Positions 1-4,354 of a DNA stretch of 9,468 bases are shown piece after piece (within the stretch, counting starts at the first letter, position 1; each line of letters starts with the position of its first letter). Made by a program: the position numbers and the translations under genes. The stretch is from Candidatus Microgenomatus auricola (GTDB lineage Bacteria > Patescibacteriota > Patescibacteriia > UBA9570 > XYC2-FULL-38-9), in assembly GCA_005239655.1 (NCBI GenBank), contig SBBP01000160.1, forward strand, positions 1-9,468. Direction: 5' to 3'. The notes under the pieces were generated by a model. That model was not told where the DNA came from. It worked only from the letters and a program-made list of their open reading frames with translations, and searched no databases.

Positions 1-1
1 C

Positions 2-199
2 AGAACACTGGAGGAAGAGTTTATCCAATTGGGTCAGATGGATACCAATACCGAGCGATTCAACAGACACCTGACTGAATGGTTGGTAGAATACAACTAC
101 AGACGGCCCCACCAATCACTCGACTACATGCCTCCCATCAATTTTCATTACAAATATCACAAAGTGTTACCGATGTACCCTTCTAGTACATTCGCTTGA
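2..199 (+). CDS. DDE transposase/integrase, C-terminal end (partial)
   Basis: This is the last 65 residues of an rve-type (DDE) transposase; the rest lies before the window, so no start is visible. The frame is open from base 2 to a TGA at 197-199. The protein carries the usual end of the integrase core as seen in IS3/IS481-like enzymes: RTLEEEF, then FNRHLTEWLVEYNYRRPHQSL, then an aromatic and basic tail. The catalytic Asp residues are upstream of the window; the EEEF near the start is close to where the final catalytic Glu falls in this family. The enzyme would cut and join the ends of its own insertion sequence. The right end of the element is not obvious, but a small palindrome (173-191) overlaps the 3' end, and the stop codon lies inside the -35 of the following tRNA promoter. 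The family (IS3 versus IS481) cannot be settled from this tail. Confidence 0.85.
   Translation, partial: RTLEEEFIQLGQMDTNTERFNRHLTEWLVEYNYRRPHQSLDYMPPINFHYKYHKVLPMYPSSTFA
173..191. repeat. Small palindrome at the transposase 3' end
   Basis: ATGTAC (173-178) and GTACAT (186-191) are perfect inverted repeats around a 7-base spacer. They lie in the last codons of the transposase. They could be part of the right terminal structure of the insertion sequence or a chance hairpin; the left end is not in the window, so the two cannot be compared. Confidence 0.35.
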
Positions 200-224
200 T
201 TTCTCTCTGCACTCCTGCTAGACT
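196..224 (+). promoter_or_regulatory. Sigma-70-type promoter of the tRNA-His/HNH locus
   Basis: TTGATT (196-201) and TAGACT (219-224) are separated by exactly 17 bp, and a TG at 216-217 makes an extended -10. Transcription would start near 231, about 18 nt before the tRNA fragment at 249, a normal distance for a tRNA gene. The -35 overlaps the TGA stop of the transposase. No equally good promoter was seen between this one and the intact tRNA-His at 826, so this promoter probably drives the whole locus to about 1100. Confidence 0.55.
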
Positions 225-248
225 CCTTTCTGCATTTCGTTCTTTTAC

Positions 249-286
249 GGTGGCTATAGCTCAGCTGGTTAGAGCATCGGTTTGTG
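249..286 (+). pseudogene. tRNA-His 5' fragment, broken after the anticodon
   Basis: The sequence is a normal bacterial tRNA-His from the extra G-1 (249) through the acceptor strand GTGGCTA (250-256), the D arm (259-275) and the 5' anticodon stem, to the anticodon GTG (284-286). After 286 the match ends: the expected anticodon 3' strand (ACCGA), variable loop and T arm are missing. The next bases, CCTACCAGA, give only a poor stem with a bulge. The matching 3' end (acceptor TAGCCAC plus CCCA) is found 765 nt downstream at 1051-1071. The break is in the anticodon loop at about position 36/37, a place where introns and homing elements are known to enter tRNA genes. It is not a functional tRNA as it stands. 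Confidence 0.8.
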
Positions 287-342
287 CCTACCAGACGCTG
301 TACTTTGACAAAAAAGCATTTGTGTATTACGGTGTTTTAAGA

Positions 343-822
343 ATGCCGTATCGTCAATGCAAAGTATGCAAAAAAGAGATGTATGTAAAACCAAGCCATG
401 TTCGACGTGGCTGGGGTAAGTACTGCTCAAAACAGTGCCAAAGCACAACCCAACGAAAAGGGAAATATGTCAGATGCACAGTATGTAGCGCGGAGATATG
501 GCGTTCTCCAAAAGAGTTAAGGAAATCGCAAAGTAAAAAATATTTCTGCAGCAAACAGTGCCACTGTGAATGGGAAAACTCTCATCGCAGAATGCAGAAC
601 AACCATTACAACTGGCGAGGTGGAAAAGCCTCGTATCGGAAGTTCGCTTTACGCAATATTGCACAACACTACTGTCGTCACTGCGGCATTCGTGACACTC
701 GCGTGCTAGTGATTCACCACAAGGATCACAATAGAGATAATAACGCTCTGCGTAACCTGCTTATTCTTTGCATTAACTGCCATTATATTGTACATCAGTA
801 CACTGGTAAGCACAGTACATAG
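343..822 (+). CDS. HNH endonuclease, homing-type, with two zinc-knuckle modules
   Basis: A 159-residue nuclease that probably makes a break in DNA for spread of the element it sits in. Residue numbers are from the ATG at 343. Two treble-clef-like Cys4 modules come first: C6/C9/C28/C32 and C45/C48/C69/C73, the second pair of each being YCSKQC or FCSKQC. An NHYNWRGG segment (87-94) follows, resembling the linker seen in many phage and intron HNH enzymes. The HNH fold starts at C111/C114, has the catalytic-type HHKDHN (125-130), N137, then C143/C146 and H147/H151. The frame stays open back to 196, but that part translates the tRNA fragment, so 343 is the sensible start; GTG at 319 is an alternative. 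There is no clear ribosome binding site. The stop is 3 nt before an intact tRNA-His, so RNase P cleavage of that tRNA would trim this mRNA. Confidence 0.85.
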   Translation: MPYRQCKVCKKEMYVKPSHVRRGWGKYCSKQCQSTTQRKGKYVRCTVCSAEIWRSPKELRKSQSKKYFCSKQCHCEWENSHRRMQNNHYNWRGGKASYRKFALRNIAQHYCRHCGIRDTRVLVIHHKDHNRDNNALRNLLILCINCHYIVHQYTGKHST

Positions 823-825
823 TAT

Positions 826-901
826 GGTGGCCATGGTGAAACGGTTATCACGGCAGTTTGTGGTACTGCTATTACGGGTTCGATTCCCGTTGGCCACCCC
901 A
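826..901 (+). tRNA. tRNA-His (GTG), complete, CCA encoded
   Basis: All arms pair. The acceptor GTGGCCA (827-833) pairs with TGGCCAC (891-897) without mismatch. The D stem is GTGA (836-839)/TCAC (848-851). The anticodon stem GCAGT (853-857)/ACTGC (865-869) encloses the loop TTGTGGT with anticodon GTG (860-862). The T stem is ACGGG (874-878)/CCCGT (886-890) with loop TTCGATT. The histidine identity pair G-1 (826) and C73 (898) is present, and CCA is encoded (899-901). Its body differs strongly from the broken tRNA-His at 249 outside the anticodon loop and acceptor ends, so it is not a recent copy of it. It starts 3 nt after the HNH stop codon and probably depends on the promoter at 196-224. Confidence 0.95.
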
Positions 902-942
902 GCAAAATGAAATCCCTGCGTCAGCGGGGATTTTGTTTTGCT
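901..942 (+). other. 42-nt stem-loop directly at the tRNA-His 3' end
   Basis: Bases 901-916 pair with 927-942 over 16 consecutive positions (two G-U wobbles), and three more pairs (917-919 with 924-926) close a GTCA loop. The hairpin begins at the last A of the encoded CCA. There is no U-tract after it, although the 3' arm is U-rich, so it may act as a processing or stability signal, or a weak terminator, rather than a classic terminator. Its AAATCCC/GGGATTT arms resemble the small palindromic elements scattered in many bacterial genomes. Confidence 0.65.
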
Positions 943-953
943 GATTGTGTTTG

Positions 954-1061
954 AGAGAAGGATTTGAAGGGCAGCAGTGAGACGAGCTCGTGAGAGCGAA
1001 GTCGAACGCCGGATGAGTTGCCGCGGGCAAGTCATCCGCTGCCCAGGAGCCAAATCCCTCT
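954..1061 (+). ncRNA. Candidate structured RNA: three-way junction ending in a tRNA 3' end
   Basis: Hand folding gives nested helices. P1 is GGATTTG (960-966) with CAAATCC (1051-1057), extended past an AA bulge by AGAG (954-957) with CTCT (1058-1061). P2 is GGGCAGC (969-975) with GCTGCCC (1038-1044), 7 perfect pairs. Inside P2 are two hairpins. P3 (981-1003) has GAC/GTC, a GA/GAA internal loop, then GCTC/GAGC closed by a GTGA (GNRA-type) loop. P4 (1011-1037) has 12 positions with a single G-G mismatch and a 3-nt loop. The 3' strand of P1 is at the same time the T-arm 3' strand of a tRNA-His end, so the two folds compete. No known RNA family is recognised. Long complementary arms and a GNRA loop support a real RNA fold; the function is unknown. 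Confidence 0.4.
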
Positions 1062-1071
1062 AGCCACCCCA
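1051..1071 (+). pseudogene. tRNA-His 3' fragment (C56 to CCA)
   Basis: The segment reads as the T-loop end, T-stem 3' strand CCCTC (1056-1060), acceptor strand TAGCCAC (1061-1067), discriminator C (1068) and CCA (1069-1071). TAGCCAC is the perfect complement of GTGGCTA at 250-256, and C73 suits the G-1 there, so these two pieces look like the ends of one former tRNA-His gene. Positions 37 to 55 of that tRNA are missing. It also forms the 3' side of the structured element at 954-1061. A resident tRNA end kept as an integration scar is the alternative reading. Confidence 0.6.
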
Positions 1072-1103
1072 AGAAAAAACTATTCTTTCGCGGGGCTTTT
1101 GTT
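1067..1103 (+). terminator. Probable terminator of the tRNA-His locus
   Basis: CCCCAAGAA (1067-1075) pairs with TTCTT (1083-1087) and, across a 4-nt bulge, with GGGG (1092-1095). CTTTTGTTT follows, giving a U-rich tail for plus-strand transcripts. The stem uses the last bases of the tRNA 3' fragment. It also separates this locus from the convergent ATPase gene, whose stop codon lies at 1103. Confidence 0.45.
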
Positions 1104-1807
1104 TAAATGATATTAATAGGCCAAGGGCTTTTTGTATACGTGCACTGTTTGTCATCGATCCAATAGTAATGGTACTGCTTGATTGCTGCAATATCTTTTG
1201 CCGTTGGTTCTCCGAAGGCGGACTCGATAAACTTACCATCGATGTTCCGTGTTTTGTACAAAACAATTTGCTTTGCTGCACGGAGTAGTCTTCCGCGTTG
1301 TCGTGATGAATAACGAATCAAGCTTTGGTCACTCAACACAAGACGAGGTCCGCCATCTCGTATATACGCCTCGAAGATTTCATCGGTCAAAAAATCAGAC
1401 GCTTCATCAATAATCAACCAGCCATCAGAATCAATTTCTTTCAGTGCTTTTGTGATTACCTTCTGACCATGCTCCCGTGTTACAACTGCGCCTTCCTCAA
1501 TACAGTTTCCAGCGACGACGAGAAAACCATCTTTCGTATCTGTCGCAGGGTCGTCCCAATAAAGCTTATCAGAGGTCATCGGGACTCGTTCCCGCATTTC
1601 ATCAGACTGAACATGCTCATTGATCGCTTTTGCAAGATCTCCAAATGGATCATAGATCATGCCATGTTGCTTGTTGTGAATTAATTCAAGAACGAGTTGC
1701 AACAAAAAAACGGTTTTGCCTTGCCCAGCATTCCCAAGAATGAGAAGCGGACTCTGTACCGTTGCTGATTTGACGATGAGGTCGTCACCCATGTGCATTT
1801 CAAACAT
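1103..1807 (-). CDS. Short VirD4/TraG/HerA-like P-loop ATPase
   Basis: A 234-residue ATPase core resembling type IV coupling proteins and HerA/VirB4-like DNA pumps. Walker A is GNAGQGKT (25-32). IYDPFGDLAKAI (51-62) matches the 'DPHGDL' block that follows Walker A in this superfamily. Walker B is LIIDEA (131-136), and SDQSL (159-163) fits the sensor/Q motif. No transmembrane segments or all-alpha domain are present, so it is far smaller than true VirD4/TraG proteins (usually over 500 residues) and may be a reduced form. The substrate could be DNA, but nothing here proves it. No other secretion or conjugation gene is in the window. The chosen ATG at 1807 lies about 28 nt from the predicted transcription start; a second Met at residue 5 is possible. 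No ribosome binding site is visible. Confidence 0.7.
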   Translation of the reverse strand: MFEMHMGDDLIVKSATVQSPLLILGNAGQGKTVFLLQLVLELIHNKQHGMIYDPFGDLAKAINEHVQSDEMRERVPMTSDKLYWDDPATDTKDGFLVVAGNCIEEGAVVTREHGQKVITKALKEIDSDGWLIIDEASDFLTDEIFEAYIRDGGPRLVLSDQSLIRYSSRQRGRLLRAAKQIVLYKTRNIDGKFIESAFGEPTAKDIAAIKQYHYYWIDDKQCTYTKSPWPINII

Positions 1808-1841
1808 ATAGTTCTGTTAGCACGGATTAGATTGTATACAT

Positions 1842-1869
1842 AGTATAGATCGTCTTCCGCCTTTGTCAA
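1842..1869 (-). promoter_or_regulatory. Promoter of the ATPase gene
   Basis: On the minus strand a perfect TTGACA (complement of 1864-1869) is followed after 16 bp by TATACT (complement of 1842-1847). Transcription would start near 1835, leaving a leader of about 28 nt. Confidence 0.65.
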
Positions 1870-1889
1870 TATAATAAGAATTCCCATTC

Positions 1890-1918
1890 TTGCCATTTTC
1901 CTTAATACGGTATATACT
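1890..1918 (+). promoter_or_regulatory. Promoter of the Fic gene
   Basis: TTGCCA (1890-1895) and TATACT (1913-1918) are separated by exactly 17 bp. The start of transcription should fall near 1925, only about 6 nt before the ATG at 1931, so the mRNA has almost no leader. The -35 boxes of this and the divergent ATPase promoter are 20 bp apart, so one bound regulator could affect both. Confidence 0.65.
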
Positions 1919-1930
1919 CAATATAAATAT

Positions 1931-2869
1931 ATGCCATATTTAGAAAAAAGCATTCAAAAACGTATTGAGCAAAAACTAAAACGTCTCAATGCTCTCCGTC
2001 CTCTACCAAAATCTGCTGTACAAAAATTGCAGCAGCAGTTTCAAATTGAGATGACGTATAACTCCAATAGCATAGAAGGAAACAGCTTAACACTGAAAGA
2101 AACATTTTTAGTCATTAACGAAGGAGTCACAATTAAAGGTAAACCACTCAAAGATCACCTAGAAGCAAAAGATCATACCGAAGCTCTGCAATGGCTCTAC
2201 GAGGAAGTTCAGGCACATAACCGCCACACGATCAGCGAAGTGTTCATACGGAATATTCACGCGTTAGTCGTACATAACACTGATAGAGAGTGGGCAGGAA
2301 GATATCGAAACAGCAATGTCATTATTGGCGGTGCAAAGCACACCCCGCCGGATGGGATTGAAGTTTCCGAGTTGATGAGTCAGTTTGTACGCTGGATTAA
2401 ACGGAATCAAAAATCTTCTGTTATTGAATTGGCTGCATTAGCACATCACCGCTTAGTTCATATTCATCCTTTTTTTGATGGCAATGGTCGAACCGCTCGT
2501 CTATTTATGAATGTGCTCGTTATGCAAAAAGGGTATCCACTTGCGATTATCCTCAAAAATGATCGGAAAAAATACTACCGGGTACTTGCTCAAGCAGATG
2601 AGGATAACTTCAAGCCTCTTGTTGCATTTGTTGCTCAAGCCATTGAACGTTCCTTAGATATGTATCTCAAAATCCTTACCCCAACTTATGGAACTCGAGA
2701 AAAATTCTATTTGCTGTCTAAAGTTGCAGAAAAAACGCCATACAGTGGAAAATACCTTAATCTTCTTTTGCGACAAGGGAAACTCGAAGGACATAAAGAA
2801 GGTCGTGATTGGCTTACCAGTATAGAAGCAATAGAACGATATCGAGAAGGAAGGAAACGTAAACGGTAG
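1931..2869 (+). CDS. Fic family protein (class II, self-inhibited) with C-terminal HTH-like domain
   Basis: Fic enzymes usually transfer AMP from ATP to a hydroxyl side chain of a target protein; the target here is unknown. The core motif HPFFDGNGRTAR is at 179-190, with catalytic H179, the metal-binding acidic D183 and the phosphate-binding GNGR. SNSIEG (45-50) fits the [S/T]xxxE[G/N] inhibitory helix, with E49 expected to block ATP, so this is a class II Fic regulated in cis. The flap region is around IIGGAKHTPP (131-140). The N-terminal 30 residues are basic and helical. Residues 258-305 look like a small helix-turn-helix domain (YLNLLLRQGKLEGHKEGRDW) that may bind DNA, possibly the shared intergenic region. 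Length (312) is normal for Fic proteins of this layout. All motif residues are intact, so it is probably active. Confidence 0.93.
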   Translation: MPYLEKSIQKRIEQKLKRLNALRPLPKSAVQKLQQQFQIEMTYNSNSIEGNSLTLKETFLVINEGVTIKGKPLKDHLEAKDHTEALQWLYEEVQAHNRHTISEVFIRNIHALVVHNTDREWAGRYRNSNVIIGGAKHTPPDGIEVSELMSQFVRWIKRNQKSSVIELAALAHHRLVHIHPFFDGNGRTARLFMNVLVMQKGYPLAIILKNDRKKYYRVLAQADEDNFKPLVAFVAQAIERSLDMYLKILTPTYGTREKFYLLSKVAEKTPYSGKYLNLLLRQGKLEGHKEGRDWLTSIEAIERYREGRKRKR

Positions 2870-2919
2870 ATCTAACTACTCTTGCGCAAATAGTGTGCGC
2901 AGGGGTACTACACTACTAC

Positions 2920-2951
2920 CGCAGTTCTAACCTCATGCACCAAACGACCCA
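2920..2951. repeat. 32-bp imperfect repeat, copy 1
   Basis: This copy matches 3604-3635 at 26 of 32 positions; both begin CGCAGTTCT and end ACGACCCA. It lies 51 nt after the Fic stop. Read on the minus strand it gives GRLVHEVRTAVVV before a TAG (2908-2910), similar to GRLVEQVRTALII from the other copy. It may be the remnant of a duplicated coding segment or a small dispersed element. Confidence 0.55.
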
Positions 2952-2960
2952 TTAACGAAG

Positions 2961-2988
2961 AAGTTGCATCACTAGGTGCAACTTTTTT
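2961..2988 (+). terminator. Rho-independent terminator after the Fic gene
   Basis: AAGTTGCA (2961-2968) pairs perfectly with TGCAACTT (2977-2984) around an 8-nt loop and is followed by TTTT (2985-2988). Its T-tract touches the -35 of the next promoter. Confidence 0.8.
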
Positions 2989-3015
2989 GTTGCTCGTGTC
3001 GCTTCATGTTATGAT
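2987..3015 (+). promoter_or_regulatory. Extended -10 promoter of the membrane protein gene
   Basis: TTGTTG (2987-2992) is followed after 17 bp by TATGAT (3010-3015), with an upstream TG at 3007-3008. Transcription should start near 3022, right at the tandem GTG codons (3019 and 3022), which points to a leaderless mRNA. Confidence 0.55.
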
Positions 3016-3018
3016 GAT

Positions 3019-3585
3019 GTGGTGAGAAGATTGATTATAAAATATATTCTGATAATCGTTGCATGTGTGCTGTGGCTGCTTCCAGCAATCATTTTAATAC
3101 AAAAACATACAAATGAAATTCAGGAATTACAAAATGATCCTGACCCGATATTCTACATTGAGCCCATTTGGTTTTTGTGGTCAAAACCCTTCTGGCCAGC
3201 CCTACTATTTACTGTCGTTTTGTTGCTGACACTCGTCTGTTGGTATTTAATGAAATCCAGGCTAGCGGCTGGGTTAGTGAGCTTAGGAGTTTGCTACCTA
3301 TTACTGCTCGGTTTCTTTTTCAGTCTTCTCCCAGCTGATCCGGAAGGTGTGGGAGTTGCGATGTTAACTACAGTTGGTTTTATCGCTGTTCATCCCATCG
3401 TCTTATTCATTGTCCTCATTTTACGTTCAGCTGATCATCATAAATATATTGTATACAAAAAATACTATCTATTACTGGCATTTGGTATTGCACTCGTTGT
3501 CAGTATTGGTAGTGTGGGTGCAACATTTCTCTCCGAAAAACACTTAAAAAAAGTGTGGACTGAACTTTATGATGCGTCCCGATGA
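3019..3585 (+). CDS. Five-helix integral membrane protein, unknown function
   Basis: I do not recognise a family. The 188 residues hold about five transmembrane segments: 5-27, 57-78, 83-105, 113-136 and 149-171. The 30-residue loop after the first helix (28-56) is acidic and aromatic (NDPDPIFYIEPIWFLW) and probably faces outside; the short basic stretches after helices 2 and 4 would then be cytoplasmic. The C-terminus (172-188) is short and basic. There are no catalytic or metal-binding motifs. Start choice: GTG GTG at 3019/3022 is the first possible start in frame; ATG triplets at 3011-3017 are out of frame and lead to TGA within five codons. With its own promoter and a terminator just upstream, it is probably transcribed alone. 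Confidence 0.7.
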   Translation: MVRRLIIKYILIIVACVLWLLPAIILIQKHTNEIQELQNDPDPIFYIEPIWFLWSKPFWPALLFTVVLLLTLVCWYLMKSRLAAGLVSLGVCYLLLLGFFFSLLPADPEGVGVAMLTTVGFIAVHPIVLFIVLILRSADHHKYIVYKKYYLLLAFGIALVVSIGSVGATFLSEKHLKKVWTELYDASR

Positions 3586-3714
3586 AGATTGAGGGATAAT
3601 TAGCGCAGTTCTCACCTGCTCCACTAGACGACCCACTTTCCAACCACGAATCTTGTAACGGATCGCGATTCGATGAAGCTCCTCGCGTAAATGACGAGTT
3701 TTATATTGCAGCAA
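3544..3714 (-). pseudogene. Possible remnant coding segment
   Basis: The minus strand has a 56-codon open stretch from a TTG (3714) to a TAA (3544-3546) with protein-like character, rich in Arg, Leu and Val: REELHRIAIRYKIRGWKVGR followed by LVEQVRTALII. It contains repeat copy 2. It overlaps the end of the membrane protein gene by 42 nt, lacks a good start, and is preceded in frame by a TGA at about 3720. It may be a decayed gene fragment; random origin is possible. Confidence 0.2.
3604..3635. repeat. 32-bp imperfect repeat, copy 2
   Basis: The partner of 2920-2951, with 26 of 32 positions identical. It lies 18 nt after the membrane protein stop. On the minus strand, two codon-level changes between the copies keep the amino acid (CTA/TTG for Leu, GTG/GTT for Val), which hints at former coding use. 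The remaining intergenic space to 3760 shows no further gene. Confidence 0.55.
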
Positions 3715-3764
3715 TACGTATCACCGGAATCGCCTTTTCTCAACTATAGATGTCTATTTTAGGA

Positions 3765-3770
3765 TATACT
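3765..3770 (+). promoter_or_regulatory. Candidate -10 of the sigma factor operon
   Basis: TATACT at 3765-3770 is a good -10, but no convincing -35 lies 16-18 bp upstream (AACTAT at 3742-3747). The promoter might need an activator or the ECF sigma factor itself; no GGAAC-type ECF -35 at the right distance was found. Confidence 0.35.
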
Positions 3771-3825
3771 GAAGGCCTCTGGAGCATTTCCGCTAGCTAA
3801 TCGTTAACAAGAGTGGAAGGCCTTC
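3771..3825 (+). repeat. Inverted repeat in the sigma factor 5' leader
   Basis: GAAGGCCT (3771-3778) and AGGCCTTC (3818-3825) are perfect inverted repeats 39 bp apart, directly after the candidate -10 and ending 25 nt before the sigma start codon. The second arm is itself the palindrome GAAGGCCTTC (3816-3825) with one end base missing. Two operator half-sites or an RNA stem covering the leader are both possible. Confidence 0.5.
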
Positions 3826-3850
3826 ATCACTTAACCACCAGAAGTTCGTT

Positions 3851-4345
3851 ATGAATACTCTCGACGCAGAGCAGGTTTTCACCGAGTACTTTGTTCCAGT
3901 CTATCAATACATCCACTACCGTGTGTGGCATCAACAAGAAGCCGAGGATATCACAGCGGACGTATTTGAAAAAATCGCACTCAACCTCCATAGCTATAAA
4001 AAGCAACATGGAGCCACTCTTCGAAGTTGGATATTTACCATCGTGCGAAATACACTGATCGACTACTACAAAAAGAAAAAGCTCAACGCGGTTGATATCG
4101 ATACCATTGCCATCCCAAGCGACGCGAAGATCGAACAACAGTTCGATGACGCAAACGACCTTGAACAACTCTTCAGCGCAATTGAGCAACTCCCAGAACC
4201 ACAACCTGAAATACTCCTCATGCGTTTCAAAGCAGACATGAGTAATAAAGAAATTGCCAGTATCCTCAAGATCCCTGCGTCCACGGTATCTGCCACAATT
4301 TCAAAATCACTATCGAAGCTTCGCACAGAGTTTGAACGCAGCTAA
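3851..4345 (+). CDS. ECF-type RNA polymerase sigma factor
   Basis: A 164-residue sigma factor that directs RNA polymerase to a small stress or envelope regulon. Region 2 covers about 8-75: YQYIHYRVWHQQEAEDITAD (18-37) for core binding and LRSWIFTIVRNTLIDYYKKK (57-76) for -10 recognition. Region 4 covers about 104-160, with the helix-turn-helix SNKEIASILKIPASTVSATI (131-150) for -35 recognition. The linker (77-103) is short, with no region 3, as expected of ECF factors. ATG 3851 gives a full region 2; there is no Shine-Dalgarno motif. The following gene starts 9 nt after the stop and encodes a membrane protein, the usual place of an anti-sigma factor. Confidence 0.92.
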   Translation: MNTLDAEQVFTEYFVPVYQYIHYRVWHQQEAEDITADVFEKIALNLHSYKKQHGATLRSWIFTIVRNTLIDYYKKKKLNAVDIDTIAIPSDAKIEQQFDDANDLEQLFSAIEQLPEPQPEILLMRFKADMSNKEIASILKIPASTVSATISKSLSKLRTEFERS

Positions 4346-4354
4346 CTGACACAT

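Noticed and set aside
196..342. Longer HNH protein starting at 196
   Set aside because: The extra 49 residues translate the promoter and tRNA-His fragment; the conserved protein begins at the ATG at 343.
287..1050. Self-splicing group I intron with an internal HNH gene in tRNA-His
   Set aside because: The position (36/37) fits, but no P3/P7-like core is visible, only 56 nt precede the HNH gene and 3 nt follow it, the 3' exon lacks positions 37-55, and a full tRNA-His lies inside.
343..1071. IscB/HEARO-type system (HNH gene next to a structured RNA)
   Set aside because: The protein is 159 residues with zinc knuckles and a plain HNH fold; no RuvC motifs or bridge helix, so it is not an RNA-guided IscB. 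The resemblance is only in layout.
706..1072. Minus-strand open frames over the tRNA-His and structured element
   Set aside because: They read antisense through the tRNA (giving GGQRESNP-like ends, a known artefact of tRNA 3' ends) and the hairpins.
2883..2901. TGCGCA hairpin (2883-2888 with 2896-2901) as the Fic terminator
   Set aside because: Only 6 bp and no T-run; the hairpin at 2961-2988 is a much better terminator.
3011..3025. ATG at 3011 as start of the membrane protein
   Set aside because: It is in another frame and meets TGA after four codons.
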